From positions 1 to 64,000 of the forward strand of contig NZ_REFV01000014.1 in the NCBI RefSeq assembly GCF_003688895.1: a stretch of 64,000 nt of DNA, written 5' to 3'. A model generated the notes under the pieces. It was given only the letters and a program-made list of their open reading frames with translations. It made no database searches and was not told the DNA's origin. The stretch comes from Dokdonia sinensis (GTDB lineage: Bacteria > Bacteroidota > Bacteroidia > Flavobacteriales > Flavobacteriaceae). The translations under genes were made by a program, and so were the position numbers. This document shows, one piece after another, positions 1 through 8,763 of this stretch. Positions within the stretch are counted from its first letter, which is position 1, and the number at the start of each line of letters is the position of its first letter.

Positions 1-136
1 CAAGACAAAAACTAAAGAAAATATGTGAAATTTTTAAAACCAAATAAACAACAACATAAAAGACTCTACCACAGAAAGATACAAAAACATAAACTTCACA
101 AAACCTAAAAGGGCTTACGTGAAAGCGCAGTAACTA

Positions 137-2104
137 TTACAGAAAGAAATTCCAAACAAGGCCAAATCGCACATTAAAGTCACGATAGGGATACCCAGGG
201 GCACTAAAAAAGTCATTGCCAGTAAAGCTACTATTAAAATGTTCGGCTTTTAAGAATATGCGAGTTTGACGCACTTTTACATTAATAAAAAAATCAAGCA
301 GCGGGAACGAACCAAGCTCTTGATCATTCTGGACGTAGAATTCTGCTAGGATAGGATCGTAGGCGTTCATATTATACTCGGTAAAGTATTTTACATTAAA
401 ACCTGTTTGTAACAAGAGCGCATTCTTAAAGATACGATCTGTAAAGTAGAGTGACCCTCGCGTAAGTATTTCTGGCACATTAAGTACATTTTCTGCTCCT
501 GTTACCTGTTGAAACGTCACGGTTGCATTGAGACCGAATTTGCCATATCGTATATCTCTTTGTGCTGTGACCTTAAGATGGTTTACAGGACTACTACTCT
601 GGAAGGAACTTACTAAAGTGTCTGCTGTAGAAAGTGCAAAATATGCATAATCATCAATTGTGGTAGCAGACACAGATGCATTTACCCACCTATCTGATTT
701 CAAATCAAAAGACAATGTATTAGTTTTTACATTATTGTAGCCAGGGGCATTATGCCAATTATAATTTAAGTAATTGCTTTGAAAAAGCAGATGATTGTAA
801 TTTGCTGCTCTTGAATTACTATTAATAGTCGCCGTCACCTCACCTATCTTAGGGATGTCGTAGCCAGCACTTCCTGTAACATTATATCCATCGAAATCTC
901 CAGCAATATTTACTTGCGCATCTCCTTGTATATTAAAATCTCCAATTTTATTCTTATACCTACCCCCTACTGCTACAATATCTCCTATAAGCTTATTCGG
1001 AATACGTTGTGCTTCTCCACCTTCTTCGGACTCCAGCAACAATACTGAATTATATCCATAATCGTAGTTTGTAATATTGCTCTGAAAAGTAAGCTGCCCT
1101 AAATTTTTATCAGAATAAACTAGATTTACCTCATTATACGTTTCCTCGTGATCTGTTCTATCTGAAAAGCTTCCCGACTCAAAAGCTTCTCCAAAAATAT
1201 CCTGAGCAGCTCCTTGCCTGTATTCATAAAATTTGTTTTCACTATTAAATATATGACCGACCCGCAAAGAATAGTCAGAGATGGAATCATTTTTCTGAAT
1301 AATATTATAGTAATGATTGAGATAAACTCGAGTACCGTCAAGGATATTCTCGGCATCTTGAAACTGCACTAATAATCGAGACCTATCGTCAAACTGGTCA
1401 TCTCCACTAGTAAATTGCTCTAGAGCGACATCCTGCAAACCTCCGTTTTCTTGATTAAGCAAGTCTTGAGCCACCCAATGTGCTCTCACGTGATATCTAT
1501 TATTTTTTGTATGATAACTAAAAGCCGACCTAAAATTACCCGTGCTCGTTAGCGCATTCTGATATTTCCCTAAACTACGTACTCCTTTATAAGCGATAGA
1601 AAAATTAAATCTAGGACTCGTATTCATCGTAAAAAAAGCATCAAGCTGTTGCCCCTGCTCGTAAGCACTTCTAAAATAAAGATCTGTAAGTGGCGTGGGA
1701 ACGTGATAATAGGATATATCTCCTACCTCCATATAGTTAAAATGCCTGGCTTGCGCCATACTTTGAGGCATTGTGGCCGTTTTTTCAAAATCGTAAACTA
1801 AGGTATTATACGTTTGTCCTGTATTCCCAAAGGGCAATAGCTCATAGGTATCCTTGCGCAAGTAGTTAAATCGATATTCCTTATACATAGACAGCGTAGT
1901 ATCTACGTAAGTAGTGTCATTTTTTATGGAAATAATTTTATAATCCTCAACAGGAGGTCTGTCAAAATCAGCAATTTTGTTATTGCTCGTTTTTCCTGTC
2001 TGGTTGCTGCCTCGATTACCTCCAGTTTGAGTGGGAAACTTAGTAATTTGCGCTGTGGCAATGAGTGGCAAGAATATAGTAAGGAGTAAAAGAAGATTGC
2101 GCAT
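137..2104 (-). CDS. Putative outer-membrane porin (Porin_10-like)
   Basis: A 655-residue protein with a clear Sec signal peptide (MRNLLLLLTIFLPLIATAQ) followed by alternating polar/aromatic stretches typical of outer-membrane beta strands. It ends in an aromatic terminal strand (FGLVWNFFL), as expected for insertion by the BAM machinery. Length and style match the Bacteroidota 'putative porin' family (Porin_10); this is recognition of style, not an alignment. No substrate can be inferred. It is divergent from rnhB with only 67 bp between the two starts, and a TAACTTTG box lies just upstream on its strand. Nothing gene-like is seen in the 136 bp downstream of it. Confidence 0.75.
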   Translation of the reverse strand: MRNLLLLLTIFLPLIATAQITKFPTQTGGNRGSNQTGKTSNNKIADFDRPPVEDYKIISIKNDTTYVDTTLSMYKEYRFNYLRKDTYELLPFGNTGQTYNTLVYDFEKTATMPQSMAQARHFNYMEVGDISYYHVPTPLTDLYFRSAYEQGQQLDAFFTMNTSPRFNFSIAYKGVRSLGKYQNALTSTGNFRSAFSYHTKNNRYHVRAHWVAQDLLNQENGGLQDVALEQFTSGDDQFDDRSRLLVQFQDAENILDGTRVYLNHYYNIIQKNDSISDYSLRVGHIFNSENKFYEYRQGAAQDIFGEAFESGSFSDRTDHEETYNEVNLVYSDKNLGQLTFQSNITNYDYGYNSVLLLESEEGGEAQRIPNKLIGDIVAVGGRYKNKIGDFNIQGDAQVNIAGDFDGYNVTGSAGYDIPKIGEVTATINSNSRAANYNHLLFQSNYLNYNWHNAPGYNNVKTNTLSFDLKSDRWVNASVSATTIDDYAYFALSTADTLVSSFQSSSPVNHLKVTAQRDIRYGKFGLNATVTFQQVTGAENVLNVPEILTRGSLYFTDRIFKNALLLQTGFNVKYFTEYNMNAYDPILAEFYVQNDQELGSFPLLDFFINVKVRQTRIFLKAEHFNSSFTGNDFFSAPGYPYRDFNVRFGLVWNFFL

Positions 2105-2122
2105 TTACGTATTTTAATCGGT

Positions 2123-2130
2123 CAAAGTTA
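2123..2130 (-). promoter_or_regulatory. Candidate -7 box (TAACTTTG) of the porin gene
   Basis: Read on the minus strand this is TAACTTTG, a full match to the flavobacterial -7 consensus TAnnTTTG, 19 bp upstream of the porin ATG. No convincing -33 TTG is seen at the usual distance, so this is a partial promoter match. Confidence 0.4.
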
Positions 2131-2171
2131 ATTTTTTTGTCGGGATAACCTTATTTTCCGCTTTTAAAAGG

Positions 2172-2804
2172 ATGTTAAAGCTCAAATATCATACCGACCT
2201 CATCGAGTGCGGGACAGACGAAGCTGGTCGAGGATGCCTTGCTGGACCCGTTACTGCGGCCGCTGTTATGCTTCCTGACAACTTCTTAAACGATATCCTC
2301 ACAGACTCCAAACAACTCTCAGAAAAGAAACGGGAATTGCTCAAACCTATTATAGAGCAGGAAGCCATAGCTTTTGGTATTTGCCACGTGATGATGGAGG
2401 AAATAGATGAAATCAACATTCTCAACGCCTCAATATTAGGAATGCATCGCAGTATTGAGGGGATGATAGGTACGCTTTCGCGAAAGCAAAAAAAACCCCA
2501 ACACATCCTCGTAGATGGCAATCGCTTTAAACCCTTTCCTGACATAGACCATACTACCGTCATCAAAGGTGATGGAAAATACCTGCCTATCGCCGCAGCA
2601 TCCATCCTGGCTAAAACAGCACGAGATCATTTTATGGAGCGCATACACGAGGAATACCCGATGTACAACTGGAAAAAAAACAAGGGCTATCCCACAAAAG
2701 AGCATAGACAAGCTATAAGAGACTATGGTATTACAAAATATCACCGCAGAAGTTTTAGGTTGTTGCCAGAACAATATTCTTTTGATTTTGATATCTTTAA
2801 ATAG
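2172..2804 (+). CDS. rnhB: Ribonuclease HII
   Basis: A 210-residue protein that removes RNA from RNA/DNA hybrids and misincorporated ribonucleotides. The family motif DEAGRG is at residues 16-21. The four acidic metal-binding residues can be placed as D16, E17, D115 (in HILVDGN) and D152 (in KTARDHF). Length is normal to slightly long for the family. The loop before HILVDGN holds a near-perfect copy of the dispersed palindrome, read as TLSRKQ at residues 101-106, and this loop looks several residues longer than is usual, so it may be an insertion. ATG start, divergent from the porin gene. Confidence 0.95.
   Translation: MLKLKYHTDLIECGTDEAGRGCLAGPVTAAAVMLPDNFLNDILTDSKQLSEKKRELLKPIIEQEAIAFGICHVMMEEIDEINILNASILGMHRSIEGMIGTLSRKQKKPQHILVDGNRFKPFPDIDHTTVIKGDGKYLPIAAASILAKTARDHFMERIHEEYPMYNWKKNKGYPTKEHRQAIRDYGITKYHRRSFRLLPEQYSFDFDIFK
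2473..2488. repeat. Near-perfect copy of the dispersed palindrome inside rnhB
   Basis: CGCTTTCGCGAAAGCA, 15 of 16 matches to CGCTTTCGCGAAAGCG, in the frame that reads TLSRKQ. The inner 14-bp palindrome (2474-2487) is intact. Confidence 0.8.
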
Positions 2805-2872
2805 ACCACTCATTGTTAAGAACCTCGTAGATAACTAGATGAAATAAGCGAAGCGTAATGCGTTCTTCTCTC

Positions 2873-2880
2873 TATTTTTG
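2873..2880 (+). promoter_or_regulatory. Candidate -7 box (TATTTTTG)
   Basis: TATTTTTG matches the flavobacterial TAnnTTTG box 21 bp before the preferred ATG (2902) of the following lipoprotein gene. It implies a short leader and supports the 2902 start over the TTG at 2878, which overlaps the box. No clear -33 TTG is seen. Confidence 0.4.
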
Positions 2881-2901
2881 AAATGGAAAGTTGACTACGC
2901 T

Positions 2902-5358
2902 ATGAAACAATTTCTATTTTTTACAATGCTGTTATTGTGTCTCGCCAGTTGCGAGACCCCAGAGACAACAGACTCATCATTAACACGATATATTCCTCGC
3001 AAGGCAGCGGTCATCATAAAAACCGAAGACCCAAAAGCGCTCGCCACATCGTTAAAAAACAATAATTTCATCACCGCAATGGATGCCACTGCGCTTTCCA
3101 CATTTGTGGCAAAGCAACAGGCTTTTATAAATGAAACTACCATTGACGGGGAAACACTCTTTTGCTACACTCCTGTAGGAAGAAATGAATATGAAGTGAG
3201 TATCATTACTGAAGCGACCGCCTCACTTTTTAAAAATGACAGTCTTGCCCTCACGACCGATAAAGGCAAAATAAAAAAGACATCATCAGTTGAAAATCCT
3301 CTGTTTTATCTTATTGAAAATGAGGCAGCTATTTTCAGTAGTTCTCAATTGCTCCTGGAAAATGTAATACGAGAGCGCAAGGAGAAAGTTGTGCAAGATG
3401 AAGTGTTTCATCGAGCTTATGATGCAACAAGTAGTAATGCAATTGCGAGTATACTATTACGTGGAGAGGCCGGAGCAACGGTATGGCGCAATATTTTTCC
3501 AGAAGCAAGAAACGCACCGCTGGATAATGCTTTCAGTTGGCTCTCTGCAGATATTGACTTGAATGAAAACGACATCGTTTTAAGCGGTGTTGCCATTTCC
3601 CAAGACTCGATAGGCCTAAAACTCGAACTCCTCAAAAACACCCAACCCGTTCCCAACCGTATAGCGGAGATCACTCCACTTTCGGCATTGAGTGTTTCGG
3701 CGGTTACGCATCGGGACTGGGGAACATTTAAGGACAATCAGGCGCTTTTTCAGAAGCGGGATGCGGTGAAGTTCAATATAGACCAGGAAGAAGTCTTTAA
3801 CACATTTCAAGAAGTTGGGATGATACATTTGCCAGAGAGTATTGTCGTTATAGGTGTTTCGGGAGATGTGACATTAACAGAAGGAGCGCTGGCGGGCAAT
3901 GATATGATCACCACTTTTCGGGATATTGAGATACGTGAGATGGGTGCTAAGGCCGCTTTCGCGAAAGCGTACAAACCCCTACTCCCTTTACCAGAAGTTA
4001 CTGTGTTTTGTAACGTGGATGACTTTTTCATTTTTGGCGAAAACCAGACCGCACTCGAAACTATCATTGCAAACTACCAAAATAACGCGACCCTTGCCAA
4101 AAGTGAGACTTACCAAAATACTGCGCGCAGACTCAGTAGTGCAGCCAGTTATTTGCACGTGGAAATCTTAGGAAATGGACATTACAAATCGTGGGTCTCT
4201 GACGATGGAAGGAAAAAACTAAGCAGTGCAAAGCTGGATGCCTATCCGTATCTCGCTACCCAACTTGTGCAGGAGCGGGATTTTATGCATTTTAACTTTG
4301 TACTTAATCAAAATGAAGCTCCCGCAGCCGCAGGAGCCGTGAGTCAAATTGCAAATGTGAAACTCAATGCAGATATCACAATGTCACCGCAGTTAGTAAA
4401 AAATCATCGTACCAAAGGGATGGATATCGTCGTGCAGGATATTAATAATACGCTTTACCTCATCAGCAATGTAGGGAAAGTGTTGTGGCAAAAGGAACTT
4501 GACGGACAGGTTAAAGGAGATGTCCAGCAGGTAGATTTATATCGCAATGGCAGATTACAACTGGCCTTTGTGACGGATAAAACATTTTATATTTTAGATA
4601 GAAATGGAAATGAAATAAAACCTTTCCCGCTAAGTTTTAAAGACCCGATCACCCAACCTCTTGCAATTTTTGACTACGAGAATAATCGTAATTATCGTTT
4701 TGTGATTGTTCAAAATGATGAAGTATTGATGTACGACAAAAAAGCAGAACCTGTAACTGGATTTAAGTTCTCCAAAGCCGAAAGCGAAGTTATTTTCCCT
4801 CCCAAACATATCCGCCTTGCAAACAAAGATTACATCGTGATTGCCACAAATAGTGGAAACGTCAATATCCTGAGCCGCACCGGAAAATCTAGAATCGAGG
4901 TGGAACAGAAAATTAATTTGGGCGATACGCCTCTCTTTGATGACGGAAATAATTTCCTGACTTATACCGTAAATGGAGATAAAATTGCTATCTCACAATC
5001 TGGAAAGATTACAGAAAATGCAACTGATATCGGGTCTGACGCCACGATACTTATAGATGGTAGAACGACCGTTTCTATGAGAGAGAATGACTTGAGAATA
5101 AAAGGTAAAAAGGTAGAACTTCCCTTTGGCACCTACAGCAAACCTGTACTTGCTACCGTGGGTAAATCCGAATATGTCGGATTTACAAATGTCGAGGCCA
5201 AAGAAGTGTTTCTCTACAACTCTAAAGGAGAACCTCTGGAAAATCTTCCAGTTTACGGTATCTCAAAACCTAGTCTAGGTTATTTAGAGCGCGGGAAGAG
5301 TTTTGGCTTTGTGACGCAGGGTGATGCGAGTTCCATATTAATTTATAAGGTGAATTAG
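2902..5358 (+). CDS. Large lipoprotein, DUF3352-like N-terminus and propeller-like C-terminus
   Basis: I place the start at the ATG at 2902 (818 residues) because it begins directly with a lipoprotein signal, MKQFLFFTMLLLCLASC, with Cys17 as the lipidated residue. Reading from the TTG at 2878 would bury this signal. The N-terminal half (for example PRKAAVIIKTEDPKAL) resembles DUF3352-type proteins. From about residue 490 on there are repeated short beta motifs (such as NNTLYLISNVGKVLWQKEL and KTFYILDRNGNEIKPF) suggesting a PQQ/WD40-like propeller. A perfect copy of the dispersed palindrome is read as AFAKA at about residues 352-356. Same strand as rnhB, 97 bp downstream. Function unknown; envelope location inferred. 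Confidence 0.75.
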   Translation: MKQFLFFTMLLLCLASCETPETTDSSLTRYIPRKAAVIIKTEDPKALATSLKNNNFITAMDATALSTFVAKQQAFINETTIDGETLFCYTPVGRNEYEVSIITEATASLFKNDSLALTTDKGKIKKTSSVENPLFYLIENEAAIFSSSQLLLENVIRERKEKVVQDEVFHRAYDATSSNAIASILLRGEAGATVWRNIFPEARNAPLDNAFSWLSADIDLNENDIVLSGVAISQDSIGLKLELLKNTQPVPNRIAEITPLSALSVSAVTHRDWGTFKDNQALFQKRDAVKFNIDQEEVFNTFQEVGMIHLPESIVVIGVSGDVTLTEGALAGNDMITTFRDIEIREMGAKAAFAKAYKPLLPLPEVTVFCNVDDFFIFGENQTALETIIANYQNNATLAKSETYQNTARRLSSAASYLHVEILGNGHYKSWVSDDGRKKLSSAKLDAYPYLATQLVQERDFMHFNFVLNQNEAPAAAGAVSQIANVKLNADITMSPQLVKNHRTKGMDIVVQDINNTLYLISNVGKVLWQKELDGQVKGDVQQVDLYRNGRLQLAFVTDKTFYILDRNGNEIKPFPLSFKDPITQPLAIFDYENNRNYRFVIVQNDEVLMYDKKAEPVTGFKFSKAESEVIFPPKHIRLANKDYIVIATNSGNVNILSRTGKSRIEVEQKINLGDTPLFDDGNNFLTYTVNGDKIAISQSGKITENATDIGSDATILIDGRTTVSMRENDLRIKGKKVELPFGTYSKPVLATVGKSEYVGFTNVEAKEVFLYNSKGEPLENLPVYGISKPSLGYLERGKSFGFVTQGDASSILIYKVN
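3954..3969. repeat. Dispersed 16-bp palindrome, in-gene copy (AFAKA frame)
   Basis: Perfect CGCTTTCGCGAAAGCG inside the large lipoprotein gene, read as A-F-A-K-A without disturbing the frame. Confidence 0.95.
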
Positions 5359-5454
5359 CAATATTGTAACACACATCTGTTACGATAGGCACAGCGTTAA
5401 GTCATTGGTATTGTAATAATTACTACATTTAACTGGCATTTATATTAACACCCT

Positions 5455-8259
5455 ATGCGTTCAAATGTTGTTTTCATATTTATACTATTTCTAAGTTCCA
5501 TTTTTTATGGACAAACTCAAAAAAAAGTAGACTCGCTCAATCAGTTAATTTCTACAACTGCTTCCAAAGAGTATAAAGCAGAAGCCTATATTCAACTCGC
5601 CGATATATTTATAGATTCGCAAAGAGATAAAAGTGACGACTATCTTCGGGAAGCGTTGAAGCTTAATAAAAACATTAACAACGACACTTTACTGGGAAAA
5701 ATCTATTATAAGTTGGGGGTCCTCAATTATAAAGACCAAAAGGATGACGTAGCTATGTCGTTTTTTCTAAAAATGGATTCGCTTTTTGATGAACGCAATA
5801 TTGTAAATGAAGATTTAGTCCAGACAAAGTTCTATCAATCCCAAATTCTCAAATTCACTTTTACAAAAGAAGGATTATTACAGTCCAAACAGCATTTGGA
5901 TAAAATGCTCAAATACGCAACCAAAATTGATGATAGTTTGTTATTGAACTGGGGATATCAAAAAATGGGCGGTTATTATGGAGTTCTGTCTGAGATAGAA
6001 AATGCAGAAAAAAATCTTGATACCGCGCTATTATTTTACAGAAAAGCAGAACGGTATTTCAGCGAAAACAGAGATTATGCACAATTAATAACCACTTTTT
6101 GGAGTATCGCTTCTTTGGAAGAACGTAAAGGTAATATCAAGGAAGCAGAGAAATACCAAGAACTTAGAATAGCTACCTCTGAGTATCTAGACGACAGCGC
6201 AGATAAAGGCATAATTTTTAAATCTGTAGGTGATTTTTACATAAAAAATAATAAACCCAGAGAAGGGCTTAAGCTATTAGAAAGGGCGAATCAATTGTTC
6301 GAGAACTATGGATATCCAAATGCTCACGACGAAGTCGAAATGTTGCATTATCAAGCTGAGGCACATTACAAACTAGGTGCTATAGAAGAGGCGTTCCGAT
6401 TCAAAAATTTAGAATTAAAACTCAGTGATTCACTCAATAAAGCCTCTAACAAACAAAAAGCTCTAGAATTAGAAACAAAATATCAAACAGATAAAAAACA
6501 ACAAGAAATCACCCTACTTAAAACAGAAAATGCCCTCGCCGAACAACAAAAGAAAAACCAACGTAATCTTTTATTGGGTGGGCTTGGACTAACTACCGTA
6601 GCGGGTATATTCCTTTTTCTAGGGTATAGAAATCGTAAAAAAACAAATGATATACTGCGTGAATTGGACGCCACAAAATCCAATTTCTTTGCCAATATCT
6701 CCCACGAGTTCCGAACGCCTCTATCGCTTATTGCAGGCCCCATCCAGGAACAGTTACAAAAACCTGACTTACCTGCCCGCGAGAAACAAAACTTACAAAC
6801 TGCCCAGCGCAACTCACAACGCCTTGTTACTCTGGTAGACCAATTGCTGGATTTGTCTAAGCTGGAGTCGGGACATTTTAAGCTTAAAGTAAAACAAGGA
6901 AGACTCGCTACGTTCTTAAAATCATTAGGTTCTTCTTTTGAATTTCTAGCGCAGGAAAAAGGGCAAGATTACGATACTCAGGTTGACATTCCAGAAGACA
7001 CGTATTGTTTTGACGCAGACGCGCTGGAGAAAATTACGACCAACTTACTTTCTAACGCCATAAAATACAGTCCTGAAAATGCAACCGTACACTTTAATGC
7101 AATACTCGTAAATGGAATATTGAATCTTACCGTAAAAAATTCTGGAACGACCTTATCTAAAGACGTTCTCGCAACGCTCTTTAACCGTTTTCAACGAGCA
7201 GATGAAGGGTCGGTTGGATCAGGAATTGGGCTGGCGCTTACTAAGGAATTGGTTGAGCTTCACAAAGGAACAATTGCCGTAAAAAATGAAAATAATGAGA
7301 TGGTTTTTGAGGTGCAATTACCCGTTACTCGAGAAGCATTTACGGAGGAAGAGTGTTACGAAGGGATGATTGCAACGCCTATAGAAGACGAAAATGCCGG
7401 CACGTATGATGCTGCTACTTCGACTACGCTCAGCACAAGTTTCGCAAAAACGGAAACCTCAACCATACCCGAAACAGAAGAAAAAGACATTTTCTCAAAA
7501 AACACAAACCCTATCCTGCTTATTGTAGATGACAATGAAGACCTGCGCAATTATGTGCGCTCCATCTTTCAAGACAGCTACACCATTCATACCGCCGAAA
7601 ACGGAAAAATAGGTTTTGAAATTGCCAAAGAAACCGTTCCAGACCTCATCATCACAGACTTAATGATGCCAGAAGAAGATGGCCTTGTATTTACTAAAAA
7701 CTGTAAATCTACCGAGGCTACTTCCCACATCCCTGTCCTGATGCTCACCGCAAAAGCTGGAGATGAAAACCAGCTCAAGGGTTTAGAAACTGGGGCAGAC
7801 GCGTATATCACAAAACCATTTAATACAGAAATCCTAAAAACAACCGCAAATAATCTGCTGGAGAGTCGCAAGCGACTTCAAGAACGCTTTAGCCAGGAAG
7901 TTGTTTTACTTCCTAAAGATATTGCTACAAATTCTATCGAGGAGAAGTTTCTCGAGAACCTACAAGCAGTTATGGACGAGAAACTTATTGAGTCGGACTT
8001 TAATACAGAAGATTTTGCACAGGCGCTTGGAATGTCCAGAATGCAATTACACAGAAAGCTCAAAGCGCTCACAGGACTTTCGGCTACAGAGTTCGTAAGG
8101 TCGCAAAGGCTCAAGCTCGCCGCACAACTTCTTAAAAAATCTGACATTAATGTATCTCAAGTAGGGTACTCCGTCGGGTTTAACAATCACTCCTACTTTA
8201 CAAAATGCTTTAAGGAACAGTACGGCATTGCCCCGTCTGACTACGCAAAAAAGTCATAA
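5455..8259 (+). CDS. Hybrid two-component regulator: TPR sensor, histidine kinase, receiver, AraC domain
   Basis: A 934-residue one-piece signalling protein. In order: signal peptide (about 1-21), a helical TPR-like periplasmic region to about 340, a coiled stretch, one membrane span (about 371-390), a histidine kinase with H-box ISHEFRTP (His417), N-box LLSNAIKYSPEN and G-box GSGIGLALTKEL, a receiver with phospho-acceptor Asp735 (ITDLMMPEEDG) and KPF, and a C-terminal AraC-type HTH (about 830-932). Most Bacteroidota hybrids of this type carry a two-beta-propeller sensor; here TPRs replace it. It sits upstream of the kelch operon, whose leader holds paired direct repeats suited to AraC-domain binding, so it probably controls that operon (inference). 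Confidence 0.9.
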   Translation: MRSNVVFIFILFLSSIFYGQTQKKVDSLNQLISTTASKEYKAEAYIQLADIFIDSQRDKSDDYLREALKLNKNINNDTLLGKIYYKLGVLNYKDQKDDVAMSFFLKMDSLFDERNIVNEDLVQTKFYQSQILKFTFTKEGLLQSKQHLDKMLKYATKIDDSLLLNWGYQKMGGYYGVLSEIENAEKNLDTALLFYRKAERYFSENRDYAQLITTFWSIASLEERKGNIKEAEKYQELRIATSEYLDDSADKGIIFKSVGDFYIKNNKPREGLKLLERANQLFENYGYPNAHDEVEMLHYQAEAHYKLGAIEEAFRFKNLELKLSDSLNKASNKQKALELETKYQTDKKQQEITLLKTENALAEQQKKNQRNLLLGGLGLTTVAGIFLFLGYRNRKKTNDILRELDATKSNFFANISHEFRTPLSLIAGPIQEQLQKPDLPAREKQNLQTAQRNSQRLVTLVDQLLDLSKLESGHFKLKVKQGRLATFLKSLGSSFEFLAQEKGQDYDTQVDIPEDTYCFDADALEKITTNLLSNAIKYSPENATVHFNAILVNGILNLTVKNSGTTLSKDVLATLFNRFQRADEGSVGSGIGLALTKELVELHKGTIAVKNENNEMVFEVQLPVTREAFTEEECYEGMIATPIEDENAGTYDAATSTTLSTSFAKTETSTIPETEEKDIFSKNTNPILLIVDDNEDLRNYVRSIFQDSYTIHTAENGKIGFEIAKETVPDLIITDLMMPEEDGLVFTKNCKSTEATSHIPVLMLTAKAGDENQLKGLETGADAYITKPFNTEILKTTANNLLESRKRLQERFSQEVVLLPKDIATNSIEEKFLENLQAVMDEKLIESDFNTEDFAQALGMSRMQLHRKLKALTGLSATEFVRSQRLKLAAQLLKKSDINVSQVGYSVGFNNHSYFTKCFKEQYGIAPSDYAKKS

Positions 8260-8260
8260 T

Positions 8261-8281
8261 CACCCCTAACTCTTAAGGGTG
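8261..8281 (+). terminator. Stem-loop after the hybrid regulator
   Basis: Right after the stop codon, CACCCCTAA and TTAAGGGTG pair with one mismatch around a 3-nt loop (CTC). The following bases are only moderately T-rich. Confidence 0.5.
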
Positions 8282-8301
8282 TTTACCCCTTTATAATCAG
8301 C

Positions 8302-8331
8302 TTGTTACATCTATTATAGGCTTTGTTACAT
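8302..8331 (+). promoter_or_regulatory. TTGTTACAT direct-repeat pair 1 (21-bp phasing)
   Basis: TTGTTACAT occurs at 8302-8310 and 8323-8331, start to start exactly 21 bp, i.e. on the same helical face. This spacing suits two AraC-type DNA-binding domains side by side. Confidence 0.5.
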
Positions 8332-8471
8332 CTGTTGCAAGGCACACAGCATCAGTTAGATAGCTTTGTCCCATCGATGTAGCAATAGCGTTTGCGTGCC
8401 CCTACTTCCTCCTGCGCAACCTTTTCTTTACCGGCTATTTCTTATCGATATAAAAGGTGTTATGAAGGTTA

Positions 8472-8487
8472 CGCTTTCGCGAAAGCG
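8472..8487. repeat. Dispersed 16-bp palindrome, intergenic copy
   Basis: Perfect CGCTTTCGCGAAAGCG between the two TTGTTACAT pairs in the leader of the kelch operon. Confidence 0.95.
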
Positions 8488-8504
8488 AGAAAACAAATAG
8501 CCCT

Positions 8505-8534
8505 TTGTTACATATAAAACAGCTCTTGTTACAT
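8505..8534 (+). promoter_or_regulatory. TTGTTACAT direct-repeat pair 2 (21-bp phasing)
   Basis: TTGTTACAT at 8505-8513 and 8526-8534, again exactly 21 bp start to start. The pair lies about 75-104 bp upstream of the small ORF at 8609, a reasonable place for an activator site. Confidence 0.5.
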
Positions 8535-8608
8535 ACAAGACAAGGAACTGAAAGTGGTGGAAATACATTTGGACAAGCGTTGATTCTCCCCCAAATAATA
8601 CGAACCAA

Positions 8609-8761
8609 ATGACCAAGCCAAAGAAATATGAAGGTAAACTTCCCGCGCTCCCCAGCGCCGAAATTTATCTCAATGTGGATCATTTGGAAAAAGGCGAGTA
8701 TACGCTCAAAATCATACAGAAAAACAAACTCATTACTAAAACCATATTTAAAAAAGACTGA
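8609..8761 (+). CDS. Small 50-residue protein, first gene of the kelch operon
   Basis: An ATG-started frame of 50 codons plus stop, overlooked by a 60-residue cutoff. The protein starts MTKPKKYEGKLPALPSAEIY and continues with alternating hydrophobic/polar residues ending KTIFKKD. The pattern (conserved-looking KLPALPSAEIYL, then a basic beta-rich tail) resembles short conserved proteins I associate with flavobacteria, but I cannot name a family. It ends 2 bp before the ATG of the kelch gene, so the two are probably translationally coupled. No signal peptide or membrane span. Function unknown. Confidence 0.6.
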   Translation: MTKPKKYEGKLPALPSAEIYLNVDHLEKGEYTLKIIQKNKLITKTIFKKD

Positions 8762-8763
8762 TT

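Larger units (their letters stand above)
8260..8608. other. 349-bp intergenic control region of the kelch operon
   Basis: No gene is supported here. It holds a stem-loop (8261-8281), four TTGTTACAT sites in two pairs (8302-8331 and 8505-8534), and one perfect dispersed palindrome (8472-8487). Minus-strand open frames here read through the palindrome and the repeats, show no family signature, and look like shadows. Confidence 0.6.

Noticed and set aside
2436-2813. Minus-strand frames over rnhB
   Set aside because: Shadows of rnhB; rnhB has the full catalytic set on the plus strand.
3954-3969. Palindrome as a parS-like partition site
   Set aside because: Thirteen copies in 64 kb, half inside genes, is far too many and too scattered for a partition site.
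8435-8683. Minus-strand open frames of 62-82 residues over the leader of the kelch operon
   Set aside because: They run through the dispersed palindrome and the TTGTTACAT repeats and overlap the small ORF and operators on the other strand; the cysteine-rich look (CNKSCFICNK) comes from the repeats.
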